Below, one piece after another: positions 24,550 to 36,879 of a stretch of 64,000 nt of DNA. This DNA comes from Papio anubis. Its lineage: Eukaryota; Chordata; Mammalia; Primates; Cercopithecidae. A program made the position numbers and the translations under genes. The notes beneath the pieces were generated by a model. It had not been told where the DNA came from. It ran no database searches and was given only the letters and a program-made list of their open reading frames with translations. Location: NCBI RefSeq assembly GCF_008728515.1, contig NC_044984.1, positions 88,831,181-88,895,180 on the forward strand. Reading direction: 5' to 3'. Each line of letters opens with the position of its first letter. The first letter of the stretch is position 1.

Positions 24550-25410
24550 CTCCATGCATCACTTAACAAGGATATGTTCTGATAAACTCATTGTTAAGTG
24601 ATTTCATTGTTGTGTGAACATCAAAGAATATACGGTACTTACACAAACCTAGATGGTATGGCCTATTATACACCTAAGCTATATGGTATAGCCTATTGCT
24701 TGTAGGTTACAAACCTGTACAACATGTTACTCCACTAAATATTGGAGGCAACTGTAGAAAACGAAGTAGAGGTTCCTCTTCAAAAGGACTTTCCTTCCAG
24801 TCTAATTGAGAATAAATAGTAGCCTCTCTTAGAAGCAAAATTTATTCAAATATTCTTAAATATCTGCTAGTCGTAATAAAGAAAGCAATATATTTTGTAT
24901 TCTTAGCCCTCACCTTTTAGCGTAGATATTTGCCCTGGCATGCCTATACAGGCCCAAGCAAGCATTAGTTCGTAGCCTGTTCCTCTTCCTTAATTGGAGG
25001 TGTTTTGGCCTTTCTCAGCATTCCACAAGTTACTTCCTCCTTTCCTTTGTTCTCTACCTTTGCCTCTTTTGGGAAGTTCTAAGTTGCTAGCCAATCAGGA
25101 CAAGTACAGAATGTGAGGTCCCGTTCCAGCCAATGGAAATTGGACACAGCCATAGGGTGGACGCGTTAGATTATAAATGACTCTGTCTCCTCTGTTCATG
25201 TGTGCTCTCGTGGCACGACTGCTAGCAAGCAGCACCCTTTCCACAGAAAATAAATTAGCCGAGAGATCCTTTGTCTTAGTTTTGATTTCCATAACACTGA
25301 ATATCCATTTCCAACAGCAATTGTAACACAAATCACGGGGCAATAGAAATTTTTTAGCTCCATTATAATCTTATGGTACCACTGTTGTGTATGTGGTTAT
25401 ATGTAGCACA
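24550..25410 (+). mobile_element. old MER-type interspersed repeat split by an LTR
   Basis: The left half (ACACAAACCTAGATGGTATG, TATGGTATAGCCTATTGCTT) and the right half (ATTATAATCTTATGGTACCA) belong to one common mammalian repeat whose name I cannot fix. The LTR at 24753-25316 sits between them. Confidence 0.6.
24753..25316 (+). mobile_element. solo LTR, 564 bp, class I ERV-like
   Basis: Begins TGTAGAAAACG and ends TTCCAACA. It has the 5-bp target duplication GCAAC (24748-24752) / GCAAT (25317-25321); the host repeat consensus should read GCAAT. It contains two CCAAT boxes (AGCCAATCAGG, AGCCAATGG), a TATA-like TTATAAAT (about 25171) and AATAAA (about 25249), all on the plus strand. Antisense to CEP83. 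Subfamily not identified. Confidence 0.8.
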
Positions 25411-25979
25411 TGAATGTACACAATTTCATGAGTTCACAAAAGAACTCAAGAAAGTCTCAATTTCATCAAGATATAAAACAGTCCCATCACTCCAGAAAGT
25501 TCCTTCATATGCCTTCCCAATCACCCCACCCACAAGAGGCAACCACTTTTGTGGTTATTCTCACCATAGTTCCAGAACATATTAAAGTGAAATCATACAG
25601 TATGTACTCTCATGTATTTGCCTTGTTTCACCCAAATGGCTGTGAGATTCACCTATGTTTTTGTGTATCTCAGTACTTTGTTCCTTTTTAAGGCTGAGTA
25701 GCATTTCATCATTTAAACATACCACATATTGTTTATCCATTCTCCTGCTGATGTGCATTTGGTTGTTTCTGCTTACAACGAATACAGCTGCTATGAATAT
25801 TCTTGTACAAGACTTTCTGTGGATACATTTTCAGATTGGGGGTGAGTGGTGGTAAACATTTAAGAATGGAATTGCTGGGTCATGGAGCAGGTTTATATTT
25901 AACTTTGTGTAAGAAACTGCCAAATCTTTTTCCAACGTGGTTGTACCATTTTCTATTCCAACCAAAAACATATGAGAAT

Positions 25980-26286
25980 TTTGTTTTGTTTTGTTTTGTT
26001 TTCTGAGATGGAGTTTCGCTCTTGTTGCCGAGGCTGGAGTGCAATGGTGTGATCTCAGCTCACCACAGCCTCCGTCTCCTGGGTTCAAGTGATTCTCCTG
26101 CCTCCGCCTCCCAAGCAGCTGGGATTACAGGCATGTGCCAGCACACCCGGCTGATTTTGTATTTTTAGTAGAGATGGGGTTTCTCCATGTTGGTCAGGCT
26201 GGTCTTGAATTCCTGACATCAAGTGACCCGCCCATCTCAGCCTCCCAAAGTGCTGGGATTACAGGTGTGAGGCACCATGCCCGGCC
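25980..26286 (-). mobile_element. Alu, minus strand, with target duplication
   Basis: (TTTTG)n tail at the left end. AACATATGAGAATT before and AACATATTGAGAATT after form a duplication of about 14 bp. Confidence 0.95.
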
Positions 26287-26365
26287 AACATATTGAGAAT
26301 TCTGTTTGCTCCACATTTTTCCCAATACCTTGTAGCTGCACCAGATCAATCTGGTTCAACTTTTA

Positions 26366-26816
26366 TGTAACAAATTGTGAGTTATTTTTCAGTTGCCATG
26401 GACCCTCAGCTCACATAACCTGAGCATGCCAAGATGAGCCAAGACTGCAATCTCAGGAGGAACCTAAGTGCTTGGACCAAGGAATGGGGACTGAATTAAG
26501 AAGCAGACACTGCACAGCAGGATCCAGGATCCAATCAGATCAAGCTCTGGCATCATCCCATGGTGGGATCCTGTCAGATCATGCCTCCAGCACCACCTCA
26601 TTGCAAGATCCAATCAGATCACGCCTTGTTATCCTACACTTATAAAACCTGACTCGGGCCCCTGCTTTGGGAACTATCCCCACGTTCTCCTTACTTGTTG
26701 CAAGTAATAAAATCCTCATGCTAAATCCTCCTTGGTTGTGAGCACCAAGTTGATGATAGCCGCCAAGCAACCAAATCCACATGTTGTGTGGGTTAATAAC
26801 ATGGTGTTGTGAGTCC
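26366..26816 (+). mobile_element. class I ERV LTR-like element with 39-40-bp internal repeats
   Basis: Three near-copies of a GATCC-AATCAGATCA module lie at about 26527, 26566 and 26606. They are followed by a TATA-like TTATAAAACC and AATAAAATCC. The left end TGTAAC is plausible; the right end is uncertain. Confidence 0.65.
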
Positions 26817-27037
26817 TTTTAATTGTAGCCATTCTAGGAGGCATAAAGTGGTATCGCCTTGTGATTTTAATTTACATTTTCCTGAAGCACTTTTACATGT
26901 ATTTAAAGGCTGTTCACAGATCTTCTTAATCTTTGAAAAGATTTTTGCTTTAAGAACCATCACAGCAAAGAATATTTACTTCGTAGCCAGCAAAATGGGA
27001 GATTTTAATAGCTAATATGTATATTAAAATGAAAACA

Positions 27038-27352
27038 GACCAGTGTGGTGGCTCACACCTGTAATCCCAGCACTTTGGGAGGCCGAGGCAGGTGGATCAC
27101 AAGGTCAGGACATTGAGACCATCCTGGCTAACATGGTGAAAACCTGTCTCTACTAAAAATACAAAAAAAAAAAAAAAAATTAGCCAGGCCTGGTGGCAGT
27201 CGCCTGTAGCCCCGGCTACTCGGGAGGCTCAGGCAGGAGAATGGCGTGAACCCGGGAAGTGGAACTTGCGGTGAAACAAGATCACACCACTGCACTCCAG
27301 CCTGGGCAACAGAGCAAGACTTCATCTCAAAAAAAAAAAAAGAAAACAAAAC
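27038..27352 (+). mobile_element. Alu
   Basis: Full length with a 17-A linker and an A-rich tail. Confidence 0.95.
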
Positions 27353-27374
27353 AAATCTAAAATTTGTCTCATTG

Positions 27375-27720
27375 CACTAATTACCATTAGCTTCCTGAGC
27401 ATATACTGCTGTTTTCTACCTCCATGACTTTGTAAATGCTAACTTCCTTGCTCAGAAGGCTTTTTCCATCTCTTTGTACTCTGATCTAGTGAATTCCTAT
27501 TCAGCCTTCAAAACCCAGCTCAGGAATGCATTACTTCCTCCATGAAGTAAAGACCCTACCAAACATATATAGTTCATTATTCCGTGTTTTATCTTGCATT
27601 TTAGTATACATAACACATGGAATGTAACTTTGTCCATGACAAGAAACACGTCTTACTCATGTTCATAACCCCAGCACCTAAACAACCACAGGCACATATT
27701 AAGAGCTCAAAAATAGCAAA
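27375..27720 (+). mobile_element. L2-like 3' fragment
   Basis: Phrases such as CTATTCAGCCTTCAAAACCC, GGAATGCATTACTTCCTCCA and CCCCAGCACCTAAAC are L2 3' text. Confidence 0.65.
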
Positions 27721-27784
27721 TGAACAAATAATGTGCTCAATTTACTTTTCTTCTCAAATTCAGAAACAGTCTTCCAAACAATAG

Positions 27785-28234
27785 TGGCCTGAATGCTAGC
27801 CCCTCAAAATATGTCATTTCCTAATCTTTGGATGCTATGAATATTACCTTACATAGTTTTTAAAAAGGGGTGGGGGTGATTAAATTATGGATCTTAAGAG
27901 GAGGGGCTTATGCTGGATTATGTAAGTGGGCCCAAAACAATCACATGTAACCTTCTAAGAGAGAAGGAGAGGGAGTTTTGAGACCAAAGAGACAATGTGA
28001 TCACGGAGACAGAGACTGGAAAGATATAGCCATAAGCCAAGCAAAACCTACAGCCACAAAAAGCTGGAAAAGGCAAAGAAAGGATTCTGCCCCAGAGACC
28101 AGAGGGAACGTGGCTTGGCCAACAACTTGATTTCTGACTTCTAATCTCTAAAACTTTGAAAGAATAATTTTGTTGTTGTTTTGAGATACCTATTATATGG
28201 TAATTTGTAACAGCAGCCACAAGTAACTAATACA
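27785..28234 (+). mobile_element. MLT1-like MaLR LTR, plus strand
   Basis: TGAATGCTAGCCCCTCAAAA at the start and AGTAACTAATACA at the end; mid-portion TGATTAAATTATGGATCTTA. Confidence 0.75.
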
Positions 28235-28239
28235 ATGGC

Positions 28240-30035
28240 TTTCTCTTGTATTAATATTTACTTATAATAAAATTTATCAAACTCAAAATTTCTAACACAA
28301 TTTTAAATTCCTACCATGGTTAGACTTCTCTGATTTCGATCAGTCAACACACAGCTATCAATTACTTGCAAGACACTTACACATGCATTAGATGCCTGAA
28401 ATACACAATAAAACGTCTCCTACTGTACAGAGTTTACTAAATACAAAAATTCATATTGAAAATTTTTTAAAGTAAAGTACAAAGTTCAAACAGAAATAAG
28501 GGAAAAAAAGTGAAACATTATCTCAATCAGCCTGTTAATCAGTGAGTACTTGCTGGGCTAGTCTCAGTGAAAGGCAGTTTTTAAAAGACTAGTACAACCT
28601 TTTTCCAAATTCTTCATCTTCTCTTTGCAACCATTACAAATACATAATCACATCCATGTGTCCTTCCTGCCACTTCTTTTGACTAGTCCCAGCTTTACAG
28701 ACCTCCATATGACATTTTATTTTGCATAGGCACTGTATTTTTTAAGCAGTGAGTAGTACAATGTCTGCCCCAAAGTATGGTAATTCAAAATATTCAAAAA
28801 GCACAGCTGCTGATACTCATGGAAAGCTTCCAAAACACATTCCATTAAAAGCACATGCTATGCCTTTGAACATTTCAAAACAATGCTTTAAATACTACAT
28901 GCCCTCAAAGTGAATGATGTTTTTTAAAAACAACATTAAAAGTCTAGGGAGGACCTATACCAGGCATTTACTTTACTTACAAACAAAACATTCGAAATGA
29001 ATTTCTTCAAAATCCAGAGATAATCCTGCACTAGTCACCCAAACAGCCTTTGGATAGCCATCCAGGATGTCTTGCGTACAAAAAAAATGTCACAACTTGA
29101 CACCCTGCCAGAACCTGAAGTGCAGCTGGGAGCAGACCCTTCAAAGCCCTGGTAAGGTGCCAGGCTCTGTAACTGTGATTTAGAAAGAAACAACGGAGAG
29201 CAAGGAAAGAGAAAAGGAAGAAGATATGTATTCGAGTGGTTAGCAATCAACCACCAAGCACTCTAAATTAAAATGTTACTCTATTTTTACGATTGTGCTG
29301 TCTGCCTCTGCACAGCTTAATTCACACAAAAGAATTCTAGAAAGCAGGACATAGTAATGAGTCAACCTCAAATGCTTAGTGTAAATTACCAAAGTCTCTG
29401 AAAGTTGTGATCTGAAAGGCAAAGATGATTCTTGTCCGAATTCATTTTAACATTTCTTAATGTAAGGTCTGTTATAATAACATGAGGACTTTGAGAAGAT
29501 TTATGAGCACTCAGCACCTCTGTCTCAGTTGTACATTCTTCTTTGCTCACAGTCCCACCTTTCTTCTGAAATAGAAAAGGCTACCCATAATATGGCTGCC
29601 AATACACAATAAAGATGGTCTACGGATGCAACAACATATCCTGAAAATTGTTTTTTAAATAAATCCTGATTTAATTTTATTTCCATGAGATTTATGCCTT
29701 GGTCTGAAAAGTTAAAGAGAAATTGATACTTAAAACTGAATTTAACTGATATTTTTACTGCAGTTGACACATTCTCTTTATTATTTCGAATCTGTCACAA
29801 AGCAAGTATAAAATTTTTCACAGCCAGAAAAAGGAGATAAGTAAAAGCCATCCTCAAGACACGCAGGTTAATGTTAAAACCATATACTTCTAAAAACTGA
29901 TTAAACAACCAATATGATTAAGTGACTGCTATACCATATTTACTGAATGGTCTACTTATAGTAAAAGGGTTTTGAGAGATAAAAAATTAAATAGACCATC
30001 AAGTCAAGCACACTTCTCATCAGGAAAGAAGAACC
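28240..30035. other. intron, no gene recognised
   Basis: About 1.8 kb without a clear repeat apart from faint L2-like text near 28330-28440. Minus-strand frames at 29031-29250 and 29525-29770 lack splice sites and domains. Confidence 0.5.
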
Positions 30036-30039
30036 TGCC

Positions 30040-30180
30040 TATATTCAGAATACTCCATGGATATTTTCTAAGTACTTTTAATATGCTAGACATTTTGTTG
30101 GATACAGGAATACAGAAATAAATAAAAGAAAACCCTTGTCCTCAAGGAGTTTACAATGGTCAGCAGAATATACTCGTTAA
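30040..30180 (-). repeat. L2-like fragment
   Basis: Complement L2 phrases TATGCTAGACATTTTGTTGG and CCTTGTCCTCAAGGAGTTTA. Confidence 0.55.
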
Positions 30181-30949
30181 CCAACAATTGCTGACTGAAT
30201 AAGGATGAGAGAAAATGGACTATTTAAACTTTTTGGACTAAAAATTTTTTTACCATGTGCACATATTACCTATTCAAAGTCATAAATTCAGAAAGTTTTT
30301 AAATCGTAAAACATTAAGGAATTCAACAAAGAGGCGACAGGAAACACCTAAATCAAGGAAGGAGAGAGAAGTGAGTCAGTCTGCTTATCCGAGATCAGCT
30401 AAGAGCCTGGAGAGACTCCCCAGTCTGGGGAAAGGGTAAATGAGAGATGCCCAGGGGTCCACATTCCCACCATGGACACCTGCAATCCTAGCCACAGTAG
30501 AGGCCCTGGACCCTCACAGGCCCTGAAACTAACATAGGGAGCTGCATGAAAACTGCACAACAGCACTGTTCCAGAGAGGGAGCACAGGCTGGGGCACACT
30601 ACCTCCCTACTCCCCATCCCGGTCCCAAGCAGCTATAGTAAGACACCGTTTTGAGAACCTAGTCCCAACAGACTGCACCTTGCGCTTGGGCTTAACAGCA
30701 CCTGTCTCTTCACATCCCTGGAGTCCCGCTGACATACCCAGCCCACAGCAACCACCATGCCTGGTTCCTGATGCTGGGGCCAAAGTGCATGCCTCTGGCT
30801 CCAACCCCACCCACTGCTTCCAGCAGTGGAGCCACCACTTATTTTCACGTGCCCAGAGTCCCTCACCCACAGCTGCCATCACTGTGCTAACAGGGCTAAG
30901 GAATAAGCAAAGCATGAACTTCCACTGCCCAGTCTAAAGCACAAGCCAA

Positions 30950-31070
30950 GCATGAGCTGCCACCACCAGGACTAAAATGTGAGTGAAACACAGGCTGCAA
31001 TGCCAGGGCTGAAACACAAGCCAAGTAGGGTCTGCCACCACCAGGACTAAAATGCAAGTGAAATGCATGT
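30950..31070 (+). repeat. 75-bp tandem duplication in the L1 5'UTR
   Basis: GCCACCACCAGGACTAAAAT occurs at 30959 and 31034 with similar flanks. Confidence 0.85.
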
Positions 31071-33820
31071 TTCTAATACTTGCCTGCATATAGCTGGTAT
31101 CACTGAAAGCAACTCTACCCTCCCCAGCAGTAGGGCTGCAGCACAGGCACTGCCTCCCACAACATGAACATTGCACTGAGGGCCTAAGGATCACCCCACC
31201 CCTTCCTAACACAGCCAGCACCTACAGGCACCACTAGGGAGTCTAAAGACAAGCCTACCTGGCCTTGCCCACCCCCCATGCCAGAGCACACGATCCAGAG
31301 GCCTGGAGATCACACAACTCAGCCACCATTGGGAACTAAGGACTCTTCCCAGGAACCTGAGATTGGGCTCACCCACCCAGCTACTAACATCACAGCAAGA
31401 AAATATCATACCTCCAAAGGAACACAGTAATTCTCCGGCAACAAATCCCAATCAAAAAGAAATTCACAAAATTCTGGAAAAAGAATTTAAAATATTGATT
31501 TTAAAGAAGCTCAGTGAGATACAAGAGAATACTGAAAAATAACATAAAGAAATCAGAAAAACAATTCCTAGAATATGAATGAGAAATTTATGAAAAAGAT
31601 AGGTATCATTAAAAAAAAAAAGAATCAAATTCTGGATCTGAAGAATTCACTGAGTGAAATACAAAATACACTTGAGAACTTCAACAACAGACTAGATCAA
31701 GCAGAAGAAAGAACCTCAGAACCTGAAGATAGGTCTTTCAAATAACCCAATCAGACAAAAGATAAAGAAGAATAAAAAACAATGAGTAAAGCCTTTGTGA
31801 CACATGGGCAGCATAAGGCAACTAAATACTCTCATTTTCAGAGTCTCAGAAGGCAAAGAGAAAATAAAATGCATAGAAAACCTGCTTAATGAAATAACAG
31901 ATAAAAACTTCCCAAGTCTAGCAAGGGATTTAAACATCCAGACACAAGAGGCTCAAAGATTCCCAAACAAATACAATACAGAAAGGTCTTCCACAAAGCA
32001 CATTATAGTAAACTGTCAAAAATCAAAGACAAAAAGAGAATTCTAAAAACAGCAAAAGAAAGTGTCCAGTTACTTATAAAGGAATCCCCATGAGACTAAT
32101 GGCAGATTTCTCAACAAAAACCTTACAGGCCAGGAGACAATGGGACGACATATTCAAAGTGCTGGGGAAAAAACCCAAAACTCTCAGCCAAGGATACTAT
32201 ACCCAGAAAAGTTATCACAAATGAAGGAGAAATAAAATCTTTCTCAGTCAAGCAAAAGCTGAGGGAATTCATCACCACTAGATCAGCCCTATGAGAAATG
32301 TTTAAGGGAGTCTTACACCTGGAAAATATATAAAAATATAAAATCCACTAGTAGAGCAAACACACAAGCAAGGAAAAGACTCAAATGTTACCACTACAGA
32401 ATGCCATCAAACAATAATAATAAATAAGAACAAAGGACAATTAGAAATCAATTTAAAAAATGACAGAAACAAGCCCCTACATATCCATAACAACCTTGAA
32501 TGTAAATGGATTAAACGTCATTCCACTGAAAAGAAACAGACTAGCTGAATAGATATTTAAAATTAAAATAGAACAAAACAGGACCCAACTATATACTACT
32601 TAAAAGAAATTCATCTAACCTATAAAAACACACAGACTGAAAGTAAAGGGATGGGAAAAGACATTCTATGCAAACAGAAACTAAAAGGGAGCGGGAGCAG
32701 GAGCAGGAGTAGCTATACATATATCTGTTAAAATAGGCTTTAAGTCAAAAACAGTAAAAAGAGACAAAAGTCATGATGTAATAGTAAAAGGATCAATTCA
32801 GCAAGAGGATAACAATTCTAAACATATATGCACCCAACACAAGAGCACCCAGATATACAAAGGAAATATTATTACACCCAAAAAGAAATCCACGAATAGC
32901 CAATAGTTTTGACAATGGCACCAAGAACATACATTTGGAAAAGAACGTCCCCTTCAATAAATGGTGCTGGGAAAACTGAATATCCGTATGCAGAAAAATT
33001 AAATTGAATCCCTACCTCTCATATGTACAAAAATCAACTCAAGATGGATCAAAGACGCAAACATAAGACCCAAGACTATAAAATTACTAGAAGAAAACAT
33101 AGGGAAAACACTTCAGGACATTGGTCTCAGCAAAGATATTATGGCTAACACTTCAAAAGCACAGAAAACAAGAACAAAAATAGACAAATGGGACTATATT
33201 AAACTAAAAAGCTTCAACACAGCAAAGGAAACAACCAACAGAGAGAAGGAAAAAACCCATTGAATGGGAGAAAATATTTGCAAACCATTCATCTGACAAG
33301 GGACTAATACCTAGAATACACAAGGAAGTCAAAACTTAACAGAAAAAAAACAAAAACAAAAAAGTCTCATTAAAACGTGGGCAAAGGCCACAAATAAACA
33401 TTTCTCAAAAGAAGACATACAAACGACCAATGGGTACATGAAAAAATGCTCAACATCACTAATTACCAGGGAAATGCAAATCAAAACCACAGTAACATAT
33501 CATCTTATCCCAATTAGAATGGTTATTATAAAAAAAAGTAGTAACAACAGATGCTGGCAAGGATGTGGAGAAAAAGGGAACACTTGCTGCTGGTAGGAAT
33601 GTAAATTAGTACAGCTACTATGAAAAACAGCATGAAGATTTCTCAAAAAACTAAAAATAGAACTAGCATACAATCTAGTAATCCCACAATGGGGTATTTA
33701 TTCAAAGGAAAAGATATCAGCATGTCAAAGAGATACCTGGACTTACATGGTTATTGCAGCACTATTCACAACAGCAAAGATACAGAATCAACTTAAGTGT
33801 ACATTAATGGATAAACTGAA

Positions 33821-34133
33821 TTTTTTTTTTTTTTTTTTGATACAGAGTCTCGCTCTGTCGCCCAGGCTAGAGTGCTGGAGTGCAGTGGCGCAAACTTGGT
33901 TCACTGCAAGCTCTGCCTCCCGGGTTCACACCATTCTCTTGCCTCAGCCTCCCAAGTAGCTGGGACTACAGGCACCTGCCACGATGCTGGGCTAATTTTT
34001 TTTTTTGTATTTTTAGTAAAGACAAGGTTTCACCGTGTTAGCCAGGACAGTCTCAATGTCCTGGCCTCGTGATCTGCCCACCTTGGCCTCCCAAAGTGCT
34101 GGGATTATAGGCATGAGCCACCGCACCTGGCCT
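33821..34133 (-). mobile_element. Alu, minus strand, inside the L1MA copy
   Basis: Poly-T then TACAGAGTCTCGCTCTGTCG. AAACTGAATTTTTT before and GAACTGATTTTTTT after suggest the target duplication. Confidence 0.95.
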
Positions 34134-34699
34134 GAACTGATTTTTTTAAATGTGGTATATATACATGGTGAAATACTACTCAGCTATGAGAAAGAATGAA
34201 ATCATGTCATTTGTAGCAATATGGATAAAGCTGGAGGTCATTACAATAAGTGAAATAAGCCAGGCAAAAAAAGACAAATACCACATGTTCTAACTCATGT
34301 GGGAGCTTAAAAAAAAAGTTGATCTCATGGAGGTAGAGAATAAAATGATATAAAAGGCCAGGAAGTATGTGTGTGGGGGAAGGTGGGATAAAGGAAGTTT
34401 GGTTAATGAATACAGATATCCAGTTAGATAAACAATACAAGTTCTAATGTTGCACAGCAGAATACAGTTAATAATTAATTTGAATCATATATATTTCAAA
34501 GTAGCTACAAGAGAGGACTTGAAATATTCCCAACACATAGAAATGGTAAACATTCAAGGTGATGTATACCCCAAGTACCCTGACTTGATCATTACACATT
34601 CTATGCATGTAACAAATACACATGTACCCCATAAATATGTAAATTATATGCCAGTTTAAAAAAAGAGGAACTTCCAAAAAATTATAAAAATATTATAAA

Positions 34700-34990
34700 A
34701 TATTTACCAGTAGTATGAATGGACAAGGGAGAGAACCCTAGTTCTGCTAGTGAAGTTGCCAGGGGAAACTTCACAAAGAAGCAGCTAAAATTAAGAAAGG
34801 GATGCAAGGAAGAAATATCAAGTACAAAGTCTTGGCGATTAAGGAGAAGAACATTAGGGGTGGAGGGCAAGGGAGAGAACACCCTGGGGAGGTAAGGTAG
34901 GGCCTTGAAGGCCACATGCAGAAGACTGGAGTTTATCCCATGGTCTTGGAGAGCCAATGAAAGACTTTAAACTTAGATGGATAGAAGACA
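34700..34990 (-). mobile_element. L2-like fragment
   Basis: GGGCCTTGAAGGCCACATGC and GTTTATCCCATGGTCTTGGA are common L2 phrases. Confidence 0.55.
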
Positions 34991-35172
34991 TTATAGAGTA
35001 GACTCACATTTACATTTCAGAAAAATAAGTGGTTTATTTGTGGAGGACAGATTCGAGGAGGAGGAATAGAAGAAAGAGAAAAAGGAGATCAAAGGTCCAG
35101 GAAAGCAATAATGAGGGCCTTAACTAAGACAGTAGCAGCAGGTAGTCAATAATCTTGAAAATTAATTTGAAG

Positions 35173-35453
35173 CCAGGCACAGTGGCTCACACCTATAATC
35201 CTAGCACTTTAGGAGGTCAAGGCAGGCAGATGGTTTGAGCTCAGGAGTTCAAGAACAGCTTGGGCAACATGGTGAAAGCCTGTCTCTATGAAAAATACTA
35301 AAATTAGCCAGGTAAGGTAGCATGCACCTATGGTCCCAGCTACTCAGGAGGCTGAAGTGGGAGGATCGCTTGAGCCCAGGAGGGTCGAGGCTGCAGTGAG
35401 CCGAGATCGCACCACTGCACTCCAGCCTGGGTGACATGGTGAGACCCTGTCCC
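35173..35453 (+). mobile_element. Alu leading into a polypurine tract
   Basis: Full two-arm Alu whose tail has become a G/A-rich simple repeat. Confidence 0.95.
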
Positions 35454-35581
35454 GAAAGGAAAGGAAACGAAAGGAGAAGAGAAGAGAGAGGAGAGAGGGG
35501 AGAGGGGGGAGGGGAGGGGAGGGGAGAGGAGAGGAGGGGAGGGGAGAGGAGAGGAGGGGAGAGGAGAGGAGAGGAGAGGGA
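35454..35581 (+). repeat. polypurine (GGAGA/GGGGA)n tract, about 128 bp
   Basis: Almost pure purine on the plus strand, with runs of GAGGGGAG and one GGGGGG. It is the Alu tail expanded. Confidence 0.95.
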
Positions 35582-35589
35582 AAAATTAA

Positions 35590-36489
35590 CTTGGGGGCAG
35601 TAAGAGCAGGAGTTAATAATTAGATACCTATACCCATCCCCCAGCAAAAAGTATTTTAATGTCACTAGTTAAAAGGTCAATCAGGAAACCAAGATAGGAA
35701 AGCAAAGAACACTAAAATGGAATCCAGTTAAAATGGAAGAAAGGCTGTTTCAAAGATTACAATTACTTCATGCGCTAATCCTACATAAGAATGAGGAATC
35801 CTGTACACTGATCTTTGGCAAATCAATCTTAGTAAACTGCAAAAACCATCACTGTAAAACACTCAGAATATCCACCTTTCTTCCATAGGGATTTCAAAAG
35901 CAGAGGGGCAAACTCTAAAGCTGGCTCTGTCAGGAACAAAGACATAAAATGAGGATTTTGTTCCTTAAATGTCCACCTGCTGCTACTCCTCCTCATTCTT
36001 TCCTTCAAACAAATCATCTCTATAGCAACACACTCTAAAAGAATTTGTGGGTGGAAAGCATATGTTTGTGAAAAAATATGAGAACTCAAGAACATGAGCT
36101 ATTTTATTTTTTTCTTTAATATAAGAGATACACAATATATTAGGTTACAACTAAAAAATAAGGAACAGATATGAAAAAAAATGTTTAAACACACAAAAAA
36201 TGTAAAAATTGTACAACTGATACCACAAATGTTCACATGGAAATTCTTTTTACAGGTTACAATGACACCTTGTGGTAAGACTTTTCAAATTATACAAATT
36301 ATCTTAGAAAATATTTTTTACAGCAGAGACGCAAGAAAACTGGCTTAGAAAATAGGAAAGCTCGAAACCATAGTAATGAGATAATTTGTACAAGTATAAT
36401 AATACATTTGAAAAATTAAGGTTGAGAAATCAAACTCTTAAAAATGTCACAACATTAGGTAGGCAAAAGCACTTTACAAACTGTAAACA
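35590..36489. other. intron, nothing recognised
   Basis: A minus-strand 88-codon frame (35829-36095) has no domain or splice context. Confidence 0.5.
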
Positions 36490-36843
36490 CAAGTTGAATA
36501 TCCCTTATGCAAAATGCCTGGGACCAGAAGGATTTCAGATTTTGAATTTTTTCAGATTTTAGAATATTTGCATATACATAATGAGTATCTTGGGGATGAG
36601 ATGCAAGTCTAAACATAAAATTCATTTATGTTCCATATATACCTTATACACACACATAGCCTGAAGGTAATTTTATTTTTCCCTTGAGGATGCTTAATAA
36701 ACTGTATGTTGTACGCCTGCATTTTGACTGCAACCCATCATACGAGGTCAGGTTTGAAATTTTCCACATGGTGTCATGTTGGTGCTCAAAAAGTTTCAGA
36801 TTTTACAGCATTCTGGATTGTGGGATTAGGGATCCTCAACCTG
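36490..36843. mobile_element. Tigger-like non-autonomous DNA transposon, 354 bp
   Basis: The ends CAAGTTGAATATCCCTTAT and (reverse complement of the right end) CAGGTTGAGGATCCCTAAT are imperfect inverted repeats next to a TA-like target. Family tentative. Confidence 0.65.
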
Positions 36844-36879
36844 TATAAAGCATTATACTAGTCCCTTCACTTGAACTGA

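Larger units (their letters stand above)
25590..26960 (-). mobile_element. L1 3' part, minus strand, split by an Alu and an LTR
   Basis: TTTTTAAGGCTGAGTAGCAT, GGAATTGCTGGGTCATGGAG and the later TAGCCATTCTAGGAGGCATA are complement L1 ORF2 text. They are collinear once the two insertions are removed. Confidence 0.75.
30310..34660 (+). mobile_element. L1MA-like LINE-1, 5'UTR to 3'UTR, most of ORF2 deleted
   Basis: Order: GC-rich 5'UTR (30310-31430), ORF1-type text (31430-32290; CAAAAACCTTACAGGCCAGG), the start of ORF2 (ATAACAACCTTGAATGTAAA), a break near 32890-32930 where the rest of the endonuclease and the reverse transcriptase are missing, then the ORF2 end and a 3'UTR ending in ACACATGTACCCCATAAATA, an L1MA-type end. 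Many stops. Antisense to CEP83. Confidence 0.85.

Noticed and set aside
35249..35665. 138-codon minus frame with Ser/Pro/Leu repeats
   Set aside because: Antisense of an Alu and its polypurine tail.
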